Shown here: positions 50,641 through 59,108 of the stretch, piece by piece
How positions within the stretch are numbered: position 1 is the stretch's first letter
Layout of the letters: every line of letters begins with the position of its first letter
DNA from: Pieris napi
Taxonomy: Eukaryota; Arthropoda; Insecta; Lepidoptera; Pieridae
Direction: 5' to 3'
DNA: 64,000 bases
Assembly (NCBI RefSeq): GCF_905475465.1
Contig: NC_062245.1
Location: 7,192,001-7,256,000 of the forward strand
Notes under the pieces: model-generated
Told to the model about the DNA's origin: nothing
The model's input: the letters and a program-made list of their open reading frames with translations, nothing else
Databases searched by the model: none
Made by a program: the position numbers and the translations under genes

Positions 50641-50827
50641 TTCTTTATAATCGCAAATAATAATGTCAAGGCCTACCAGAATAATCAATGAAGCACTCGG
50701 AATTGACACAACCGAGAAGAAGAGCAAACTGCTTTCGTAAAAAAATATTGGGAATGAGAACGGAGGTAAATAAATATCGCAGTTATCAATTATTGTAGAA
50801 TATTTCAAATCGTTTCCCTAAAAAGAT

Positions 50828-51043
50828 CTACATTTCGTAGTTGCTACGGTTGGATTTGGATATGGGTGGTACATACGAGGCCTCACTGATGACACAATCC
50901 AGAAACACTCCATTACACTGTGTACTCGTAAAGAGGTAGGGACCCTGACACTCCAAGCTCTCTGACACTCTAAACACTGAGGCAATACCGATTAGCACTT
51001 CTTGAGACCCCACCCAGGTCACCAAGGGACCGCCGTGGTCATT
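50828..51043 (-). CDS. Protease homologue exon 7: Ser195 region (Ser to His) and C-terminus
   Basis: The acceptor is AATTTCAG, phase 0, giving 71 codons and TAG at 50828-50830. It opens NDHGGPLVTW where GDSGGPL is usual, so both the oxyanion Gly and the nucleophile Ser are changed. LIGIASVF matches the conserved strand after the active site. Later cysteines at 336, 347 and 354 could close the remaining disulfides. An AATAAA-like signal on this strand lies near 50570. Confidence 0.9.
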   Translation of the reverse strand, partial: NDHGGPLVTWVGSQEVLIGIASVFRVSESLECQGPYLFTSTQCNGVFLDCVISEASYVPPISKSNRSNYEM

Positions 51044-54000
51044 CTGAAATTATAAAAACGAGTAATTAATATTTAAAAATTGTCGTCATTATACACGTTT
51101 TATCCGTTAAATTAACGTTTGCTTTATAATAATAATAATTTATTTATTGCAAGAATATGGTACAAAAATGTTAAGGTGGTACAATGGTAAATCATTCGCA
51201 TATTCTGCCACACACAATGGCGCGCAAATTTGTCTTAAGGAATTTTACATTTTACATTATTAGTCAAAGTCAATTCTTATTTTATCTGTATCGTACATAT
51301 CATACTTTATTAAATTTATATTAACTCCAATGTCTCACGCAAATAATCATTTATTGAATAGTAAATTTTTTCCAAAAGTAATACACTAAGTCGCTTTTTA
51401 AAGACTAGTCGGAAGATCTTTTAATTCTTTTGGTAATTTATTGTACACTTTAATTACTATACAAAAGGTGTTTTTCCGAAACAGTTCCAGATTGATTTTT
51501 GGCACAGCCAATTTCTCCCCACGTCTACTTCTTACTTCGACTTCTACATTCGACTTAAAAATATGTATATTTGTATTATCTTTGTATTAAACAAACAAAT
51601 TTCGGTAGTTACAAAAAAATCTCGAATAAATTTATAAAATCATCTACATAAGTAACATAGACCACAATATTAATAATGTTGAAGATTTAAAGAGGAGTGT
51701 TATAAGTCTGAGTCAAGACAAGACTTACCAGATGATTTTTAGCTATTAAGATCAGGCGTGACATACAAAAAATATTTTAGAATCTGTGTGCTTAACAACT
51801 ACATAACTAGGTTCATCCTACCTGTGTCTAGTTAATCTACCTGACAAATTCCATGTCTGCGAGTACCCAACGTCTGGTTGCGCAGAAGTGTTGCATTCAT
51901 CAACCGTCTTCTAGTTTCATCACTACTATTGATTACCTCGTCCTGACCATTCACACATTGCAGGTACTCCTGAAATACACATTGAAATATGTGAACGTAG
52001 AATTGAACAGAAATCATACATTTGTTTTTTTTGTTTTCCCAAGAATAAACAATTTACATTTTAACATTGTGTGTGTAGCCAGTATCTTTGAATATGTTGA
52101 GGGTATTTACAAGACACAGGAGGACGTTGACTGCCGTGTATCTTTCTTAAATCCATTTTTTTTAAGGAGTTGATTGGATAATACTTTTTTTAGATTTATT
52201 TATCTCAAATATTATGAAGATTGTGCAGAGCTAAGCAGTGTTGGCCAAGTGGCTTCAGCGTACGACTCTCATCCCTGAGGTCGTGGGTTCGATCCCCGGC
52301 TGTGCACCAATGGACTTCTTTTTCTCTGTGCGCATTTCACATTCGCTCGAACGGTGAAGGAAAACATCGTGAGGAAACCGCTTGTCTTAGACCCAAAAAG
52401 TCGACGGCGTGCGTCAGGCAAAGGAGGCTGATCACCTACTTGCCGATTAGATTAACAAATGATCATGAAACACATACAGAAATCTGAGGCCAAGACCTAA
52501 AAAAGTTGTAGCGCCACTGATTTATTATTTTATTATGAAGATTGTAACCTTTATTAGTAAGTGCTCTTAAAAATATCCGATAGTTTGTATTGTTTTAGTT
52601 AATTAACCCATAATAATGTTCTTAAAGTCTTTCCAGTTTTTAATTATAAACCTACACTTTCAAGTTTTTTCATTAAACCCGAGAGAAAAGCTTTACAATT
52701 CGACGTTTATGTTTTTATTTTAATCTACACGTTAATCATTTGAATCATTATCAAAGCAATAAAATGGTGGCAAGTCATTCAATAAAAGCAAGAAATTATC
52801 ACTGCGAATAAGTTAAACTCATACCATGCCATCAACCAAAACCTTCTGATAAACACACCCATCAGCCACTGGCTCTGATTTCTTGATAATCTCGCCTTTA
52901 TCATTCAAATTACCAGCTGTATACGTGCAAATCATGTACTTGTCTATAATTTTATCCATTTCTTCAGAATAATGTTCTTTACATTTGTTTTTGTCGTAAA
53001 GCCGGGCGGGAGAGTACCGTATTGTGTCTTGGTTGTAGTCTGCACGGTCCTTTTCCTGAAGGATTTTAAGTATAGTAATATTATTACCCACTGAAATTTT
53101 TATAAATTCAAAGGTCGCTGCGCTGATGAAGATAAATTGAGAAAAAGAAAAAAAACTAGGTAAAATAAAGTGCACTAGCCCGCATACTAGGATTCCCTGT
53201 GTTGTGGGCAGCCAGTCTCCTTCTTTCTTCCTTTTGACATGTTAACTGTACTTTACTTTATGATTTCTACATAACACAAATTTATAATTAAACTATTTTT
53301 AAAGAAAACACTTTTTAACCGGATTGAATTTATGTATTATTATCATTTTTTTATTATTATTAAAATTTACAATTATTATTATTTTTTTGATTTAATTTTA
53401 CGATGCGCGCGCACCGTGACACAATATTAACAGAATGAAGTTGCCCACGGAAGATTCTACGGCATTGCACATAATTTAAAAACAACATTCGAATAATAAT
53501 TGAATTTATTCACTTAATGTAAGAGAATAATAAAAAATATTTATTTATTTAATTTTTCAAATGTAAACTGAACTTTATTGACTATAATGACTCCTTTTCC
53601 AGTCTTTGATTATTTAATTGTAATTAATTATTTGCATGCAATCAAAAACTATTTTTAATAATGCCAAAGAAGTATGTATAACTTCTTACGCGCGTACTTA
53701 AGTACACGCACTCTTTTTTTTAAATAAACGACGTAAGCTTACCCCCCTCCACTTATTCAAATGCCCCCATCCCATGACGATAGCATCAGTCCCAGCTTCC
53801 TGGTACTTAGGCTCATAATTAATAGGTATAGTGGTGGGTATATATGTGCAGTCAGTCTTGTATGATTCGTCATTCAGGTTAAATGCCGATTCCACCTTCA
53901 CAATCGCTATGTCAACGAAAGACCACTTCTCAATACGTGCGTAGTCTAAGTCGTAGGCTGCAAAAGTCATTTAAATCTTAATATATATACAAATTACGTC

Positions 54001-56841
54001 TCACGTTGTTTTTCCGCGATTGATTCCTAAACTACCGAACCGATATCAATCAAATTTGCACACCGTGTGTAGTTTGATCCAACTTAAAAGATAGGAAAGC
54101 TTACATCTCAATTTGTACCCGTAATATTATTTTATTGCAAAATATTTGTTTATTATTTGATAGTCACAATTCTAACAGATGGCGCTATGTTGAAAGTACC
54201 AACGTTTCACATAAGCTACAATTTAATGGCATAACCACCAAAAAAGCATGGTGGTCCCCATGGCTGGTGTTCTCCTATCGTTTTCCTTGAATAGTTTGCT
54301 ACTACGTAATATAACAAAAACCTTAGCCACAGCAACGCTTGGCCGGTCTGCTAGTTAACTATAAATCCCATGTTTTTTTCATACACATAAATCATCGTTT
54401 GAACTCGCAGTCTGAGGAGATAAAGCCAAGAAATCTAATCAATAAAGCTTTTTATTAATTTGAGGAATACTTAAATGATCCTAATCCTTGGGATTGATTT
54501 GCTCCAGTTCAAACAATTTGTATGACAATACTTGGCGATTAAAAAGAGTGGCGGAAAGTTTCTTGCTAGTTCTTCTTACCGGCTCTACGCCCTTGACTTG
54601 CGAACTGGTAGTAAATGTAAATTTACAATTAATTTAACTTCTTTCTGACAATTCATAAGTGTACTTGTTTACCTACATGAATTAAGATACTTTGAGTTTG
54701 AATCAACGGGTTTAATTTCGAACGTGACCACAATTTTTACATTCTAAAGTTACTGGCGCAACTCTTTTTTTTTAAACTGTTAGAGCGTTCGCATAATATA
54801 ATATAGTTTGTAACATTACACTTACCCTGTAAGTCTTACAGTATTTAATTTGTGAAATCATGGTATATTTTGCGTTTGCTGTTATTTAAACTATGACCTA
54901 AACACTCAACTTTGGCAAATTGCCAATGTTATCAATGTAAATGAGATTGATGATAGCAAGTGACATTGATGGAGTGATAGTTTTTTGTTTCACAAGCTTT
55001 ATATGGCTCTCACTATCCTTCATACCGACTATCATTATAATTACAATCTAGTAATAAATTCTATTGTAGTGAAGTGCAAAATTCATTCTAAAACTATTTG
55101 ACTCCCAGACGTGTAACCTTAAGTGCAAATCTTAAACAAATAACATTTCTATTCTACTTTGTAGGTATAGAATTAATAAAATCTTTCGCATGAAGCGTCA
55201 CTTTGTGGAGGACAGAAGGAGATGCTCTTCCTCCAACCTAAAGGGTCGACCACATTGTCTAGAAACCATTGAAGCCTTCGAGCCGTCCGGATAGTAGAAA
55301 AGTATAATCCTTAGTGATTGCAATAACTTTGACGCATTCAGGTTGTCATAGCAATAATTTGTAGCCGCAAATTGTAGCTTGTCGCAACAACTTATTATAA
55401 TATTATCCAGACCGACGTAAAATTAACGAGTATGAGAAATAAGTCACCGAGTTTCTTCCCGTGTCTTCTACCTTAAACATTAATTCGACTTAGGGTCCTT
55501 CAAGAAAAGAGCGTACCAATTCTTAAAAGGCCGGCAACGCACTCGCGAGCCCTCTGGCATTGAGAGTGTCCATGGGCGGCGGTATCACTTAACATCAGGT
55601 GAACCTCCTGCCCGTTTGCCCCCCATTCTATAAAAAAAAAACAATTGCTTACTTTTAGGCACACACGTGAAAACAACCTTCTTTCTTTTACTCTTCGTGC
55701 ATTTATCGTTGTTCAGCTCGGTCGGTTTGACGTATTTATTATATCCAGCAATCACATACATGTGGCGCACATCTTCGACGCATGCAGCTGATGTTACCAC
55801 GAACCAGTTCGTAACTAGGGCACCACCACAAAGCCAGTAGTCATATTTTTGTGGTGACATTGGGGCTTTTGTTAAGTATACCTTGAAATGCAGATATTTT
55901 TGCTTAGTTATTTAATTACTCGCAAGAAGGTTGTGATTTGATGATCATAGGAGTTTTAGCTTACCACATATGGTTTGTGGACACTAAGAACCTCGCCATC
56001 TTTGATTCGTCGCTCGAACTGACCGACTGGAAAGACAATTACTTAAATAGTATAATTTTTTTTTTAATTTTCTGTTTAAGAAAAAGTAATATGCGTTTTT
56101 TCAAACGATTAAGAAGGCTTGTATACTATGTTGTATTTTTAACCACCTTTAAAACCGAAGGAAAATGTTATCAAATTCGATATGTTTTTTGTGCTTCTAT
56201 ATAACTAGATATTTCTTGAGATAGTTCTCAACTATTTCTTAATAGGTTAAAACTATAGGCGATAAAAAGCCTAACCCTTTTATGTCCCGTTTATACTATA
56301 CGTAATGTCACTAAAATACAGGCGATTTAACCTATGTTAATTGTAACTAGTAAACAAGAAACTAAAAACCTCGTCCCGTGGCGTTTGACCTTGATATTAT
56401 AAACCGAATGTTGAGCCGCTGAAATACTTTTCGATTACCAAAGATAGTGGAAAATTTTATAGTCTTTTTTGTAAAACTTTGGGAAATTACACTTAAAAGG
56501 GTAGATGTTTTTACATCTGGTTCTACGCATTTGCCTTATTAATAAAGTTTAGAAACTTCGAACGTTTCGATCAACGAAAAAGGATCCGTTTAAAAAGTTT
56601 TTATAGATATTCATGAGGAATTAAAGAATATTGGGGGTATTAAACAGATTTAGTGTTTTCGTTTCAAAAAACTCCGTGAAAACATTCGATTGTACTTTTT
56701 TTCATTCATTTATTTAAAAAAATACATATTACATCACGGTTTCTCATTGAAGTTATTAATCATCAATTATTTTAATCTGTTAGTTATATTCTTACCCCCA
56801 AACAAATATGCACTGATCACACTTAATAATATTTTAGACAT
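50828..56841 (-). CDS. Secreted serine-protease homologue (S1A pseudoprotease), seven exons, complete
   Basis: Coding exons: 56796-56841, 55965-56026, 55653-55881, 53743-53957, 52825-53055, 51841-51969 and 50828-51043. Together they give 1128 nt, or 375 residues plus stop. All introns are GT-AG and the phases agree. Residues 1-16 are a short hydrophobic signal peptide. An activation-like site follows at RR|IKDG (residues 21-26), matching R|IVGG. The first half of the fold has LCGGAL (53-58) and VVTSAAC (64-70), where the catalytic His of TAAHC is Ala69. Asp102 is kept in DIAI (Asp128), and MGWG is at 174-177. The nucleophile motif reads CQNDHGGP (303-310), with His307 for Ser195 and Asn305 for the oxyanion Gly193. 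Cys54/Cys70 and Cys209/Cys227 match conserved disulfides. Cys227 to Cys303 spans 76 residues, against about nine in chymotrypsin. The product should be secreted and unable to cut peptides by the normal mechanism; its role is unknown. Confidence 0.88.
51120..51545 (-). mobile_element. Degenerate LINE ORF2 C-terminus in protease intron 6
   Basis: The minus strand reads KVYNKLPKELKDLPTSL, then after a one-base frameshift KKRLSVLLLEK and NDYLRETLELI with a stop. That is the usual ending of insect non-LTR ORF2 proteins. An AATAAATAAATTATT-type tail follows. It is 5'-truncated and broken. Confidence 0.6.
51841..51969 (-). CDS. Protease homologue exon 6: glycosylation-rich loop leading to CQ
   Basis: The acceptor is TATTTCAG and the donor CAG|GTAGAT, phase 0, 43 codons. 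It carries three N-glycosylation sequons (NSS at 275, NAT at 286, NQT at 292) and ends GICQ, the residues before the nucleophile motif. The position matching Asp189 of trypsin is Gly301, so no trypsin-like pocket is expected. Confidence 0.83.
52225..52531 (+). mobile_element. tRNA-derived SINE with 14-bp target duplication, in protease intron 5
   Basis: The head has box A (TGGCCAAGTGG) and box B (GGTTCGATCCC) of a pol III promoter, then GGCTGTGCACC. The body has AACATCGTGAGGAAACCG and CCCAAAAAGTCGACGGCG. The tail is GTTGTAGCGCCACTGA with an ATT-rich end. ATTATGAAGATTGT flanks both sides (52211-52224 and 52532-52545), proving target-primed insertion. It is the most complete copy in the window. 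Confidence 0.93.
52825..53055 (-). CDS. Protease homologue exon 5: second barrel and expanded loop
   Basis: The acceptor is TCCTTCAG and the donor ATG|GTATGA, phase 0 at both ends, 77 codons. It holds the NKC...MIC pair (Cys209, Cys227) matching the 168-182 disulfide. It then continues into a polar segment with one more Cys (ADGCVY) that has no place in a standard chymotrypsin fold. Confidence 0.85.
53394..53721 (+). mobile_element. 5'-truncated copy of the GAAGTTATACTTC MITE family in protease intron 4
   Basis: It shares long blocks with 4030-4353: ACGATGCGCG, CACCGTGACACAA, GAATGAAGTTGCC and the end AACTTCTTACGCGCGTAC followed by a T-run. It lacks the first ~40 bases of the full copy. Its T-run ends 21 bases from the donor of protease exon 4. 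Confidence 0.8.
53743..53957 (-). CDS. Protease homologue exon 4: Asp102 region and MGWG
   Basis: The acceptor is TTTTGCAG and the donor GGG|GTAAGC. The exon completes a Thr codon and gives 71 further codons. DIAIVKVE carries the catalytic Asp (residue 128), and IVMGWG matches the conserved GWG of the second barrel. The exon is wedged between a Helitron 18 bases beyond its acceptor and a MITE 21 bases beyond its donor. Confidence 0.9.
53976..54354 (+). mobile_element. Full short Helitron, family A, in protease intron 3
   Basis: It begins TC TTAATATATATAC, ends GGCCGGTCTGCTAG and is followed by T. It is the best-preserved copy of the family also at 2323-2697 and 62536-62854. Its 5' end is 18 bases from the acceptor of protease exon 4, so the branch point probably lies in, or right at, the Helitron terminus. 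Confidence 0.88.
54455..54712 (+). mobile_element. LINE 3' end with TTTGAGTTTGA tail
   Basis: It contains AAAAAGAGTGGCGGAAAGTT, TACGCCCTTGACTTGCGAAC and TGGTAGTAAATGTAAA, ending in a TTGAGTTTGA tail. The same blocks occur at 21485-21745, 22585-22830, 25255-25420 and, reversed, near 31012-31240. This is a 5'-truncated non-LTR 3' end, probably of the jockey group; no coding sequence remains. It lies in protease intron 3. Confidence 0.7.
55475..55641 (+). mobile_element. CR1-like LINE 3' end abutting protease exon 3
   Basis: It carries the blocks AATTCGACTTAGGGTCCTTC, GGCCGGCAACGCACTCGCGA, GGGCGGCGGTATCACTTAA and a final ATTCTATAAAA tail. The same 3' end occurs at 42206-42441 and, reversed, at 43487-43985 and 21745-21900. 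It is inserted 11 bases from the exon 3 donor. Confidence 0.85.
55653..55881 (-). CDS. Protease homologue exon 3: His57 region, His lost
   Basis: The acceptor is TTTCAAG and the donor AAAA|GTAAGC; the exon carries 76 codons plus one base. It starts VYLTKAP, continues through WLCGGALVTNWFVV and reaches TSAACVED. The histidine of the family motif TAAHC is replaced by Ala69, while both cysteines of the 42-58 disulfide remain. The C-terminal part is Lys-rich (KSKRKK). The donor lies 11 bases from the A-rich end of a CR1-like LINE fragment. Confidence 0.9.
55965..56026 (-). CDS. Protease homologue exon 2: activation-site peptide
   Basis: The acceptor is TTTCCAG and the donor is GTG|GTAAGC. The 62 bases encode 20 codons after a split codon: GQFERRIKDGEVLSVHKPYV. 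Cleavage after the RR pair would free an Ile N-terminus, as in trypsin-like zymogens. IKDG stands where IVGG is usual. The exon is too short to stand out by ORF length; phase and the activation motif identify it. Confidence 0.85.
56796..56841 (-). CDS. Protease homologue exon 1: start codon and signal peptide
   Basis: ATG at 56841 is in good context (AAAATG). It opens MSKILLSVISAYLFG, a short basic then hydrophobic run as in insect signal peptides. The exon ends TTTGGGG before GTAAGAAT, leaving one base. That base joins TC at the start of exon 2 to make a Val codon. Two upstream ATGs within about 45 bases are out of frame, so transcription probably starts close by or these act as uORFs. The exon is only 46 bases and was chosen for phase, donor and hydrophobicity; it is the least certain exon of the gene. 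Confidence 0.7.
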
Positions 56842-56917
56842 TTTGTTTTAGCAATTGCAATATCATGCTTGATTGACATTCCGAATTAACCGTGCGCTGT
56901 TCAGACCTGGGTATAGA

Positions 56918-56934
56918 TTTTATATTGTTTTATA
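56918..56934 (-). promoter_or_regulatory. Possible TATA box upstream of the protease homologue
   Basis: Two TATAAAA matches on the minus strand (56934-56928 and 56924-56918) lie about 80-90 bases before the ATG at 56841. That would place a start site near 56890-56905. The window is very AT-rich, so chance matches are common; no clear initiator was seen. Confidence 0.28.
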
Positions 56935-57170
56935 CTTACTACGAAGATTACGATATCACAACGTTGCCGTGCTAAGCCATATATTTATATCCGAATAAAA
57001 AATGTTTTTCGTTCACAAAAATAATAATTATACTATTTAATAATTTGACAATACATTTTAAGAAGCCTTCTTTAATATTTTATAGCTTTATTGTAATTAT
57101 ACGTTTTTTTACTTTATGAATCGAACCCGAGCCACTTTGGCGAGAGGTAAGTATATGTATATATGTATAA

Positions 57171-57388
57171 TAGCGGACCTGACAGACGTTGTCCTGCATG
57201 ATATTTCAAGCGATTAGGATATTACACAAAGTATGAAAGTACCTTCTGCAGCACCACCTGCCAGGCTGATTTCTGAACCATTCCCAGATCCCCTTGAACA
57301 CACACAAAAAATTTCATCAAAATCGGTCCAGTCGTTTGAGAGAAGTTCAGTGACATACACACTCACAGAAGAATTATATATATAAAGA
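57171..57388 (-). mobile_element. Short Helitron-like element
   Basis: The minus strand starts TCTTTATATATATAATTCTT and ends GTCAGGTCCGCTAT, a Helitron-style end with degenerate CTAR. The terminal GACAGACGTTGTCCTG block is shared with the element at 47145-47622, which suggests a common 3' terminal family. It lies between the protease homologue and the FYVE gene. Confidence 0.65.
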
Positions 57389-58310
57389 TGTACTTTCAGT
57401 ATTCACGATCTTATGAATATTCAATTCTAAACATTTAATAACAATAATATTATACAATAGTAATATAATGTTAATTATATTCCTAACACGATTTAATTTA
57501 TTTTTAAGAAGCCACACATTTCTTTCGATAAGTAAATCCCTTTTGATATCATTGCCGGATCGCATAATTTAACAAGCCACTACGGTCTTTGCCAATGGAA
57601 TTTGACTAAATCCCAATTTGATGATGCAAATTGCCTCTTATCCTATTTATTCAATACCCCATTGATTGGATTTCATACGAAATGGTCACTTGAGCTTATT
57701 ACGTAAATGAGATCGACTTTAACCAAACTCGCTTTATTTCTTTGCGTAATAATTCGTATTTCGTAATATTTTTTATAATACTTATAATTCCTTAATATTC
57801 CTTTTCATTGATAGTTCGTCGTCGGGTCAGTTTAGGACAAGTTTTTTTCCCATCTCTCTACATATGTTGCATCTACGCGTTTAAAATTGTCCCACTTTTA
57901 ATCTGATCCTTAGAAACTCTTTATAAAGTTTTATTTTAAAAAAACTAGTTGTTTGTCTAGATAGACGAATTAGTAGTTTTTTATCTATATTTAAATATGA
58001 CTTCACATGCTAAGGACGTGAATTATTACAAGTTTATTGTAAGATTAAATAAATTCAAATAAAATTGCGCATGGAGCAGACTACTTTAATTCAAAAGTAT
58101 TATGCGCAATGGCATCCCCAACTACGCCATAGTCAAACTCAAAGGTTAATTCGGGATTTAGCGCTAGATTCTCACATTATATTGAATGTCTAGGACTATT
58201 TCAAAAAGTTTAACGGGTGTTATAATAAAATCTAACATCGAGAAGCTTACAAAAGAAAATGAACCTAATTGCACATTTACGGCATGCATTAGATGTGTTG
58301 ATATCTAACT

Positions 58311-59108
58311 AAAAAAAAGGGTGCGTGGACTTATGTACGCACGTAAGAAGTTATACTTCTTTGGCATTATTAAAAATAGTTTTTGATTCCATGCAAATAA
58401 TTAATTACAATTAAATAATCAAAGACTGGAAAAGGAGTCATTATAGTCAACAAAGTTCAGTTTACATTTGAAAAATTAAAGAAATAAATACTTATTAATA
58501 TTAGTTATATTATATCTATAACACATCAACATGTAATTAGCAACAATATTAATAAAATTAAACTTATAAACATAAACTTATAATAATAAACATTTAAATA
58601 AATAACGAAACTTAACATAAACTAAAATATATCATTAAAAGGAGTCCCTTTAGGCAAGGTTCCGAAGATACTGGCAGCGTTCCCCCTTTGAATTGCTAGA
58701 CTAATTCTTTGTCCGAGGTAGCTGCCAGATCTTCGGTCTCCTGTGATGTCGACTAACCTTTTTGAAATTTCTTTAAAAAGCCTTAAAGCGCTTTTTAATA
58801 TTATATTTATTATTATTTTCTAATATTAATTAGTATTGATTTAAATATTCAATTTAAATCACTTCTGATTATAATTCAGACGCACATATAAAATTCGCAC
58901 TTGTATAATGAAAACACGTGTTTTAAATGTAGAAACTCAAAGCATGTGGATAAATATTATAAAAATATATACACAGTGAACAGAGGCGGCGTGCGTGCCA
59001 ACATGCGCCACTAACATCATTCTGTTAATTTTGTGTCACGGTATGCGCGCCTCGTAAAATTTCACTCTCATCAATTTTTCATAACGCGCCTAAAGAAGTA
59101 TAACTTAA
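58311..59108 (-). mobile_element. Long copy of the GAAGTTATACTTC MITE family
   Basis: Both ends carry GAAGTTATACTTCTTT or its complement. The flanking blocks (GTACGCACGTAAG at one end; the complement of CATAACGCGCC at the other) also occur in the copy at 3992-4353. About 800 bases long, it has extra internal sequence (58640-58760) absent from the shorter copies. No transposase was seen. Superfamily not assigned. Confidence 0.7.

Noticed and set aside
54360..54712. Possible extra exon in protease intron 3
   Set aside because: Exons 3 and 4 already join in phase with normal spacing between the His57 and Asp102 regions, and the sequence is a LINE 3' end.
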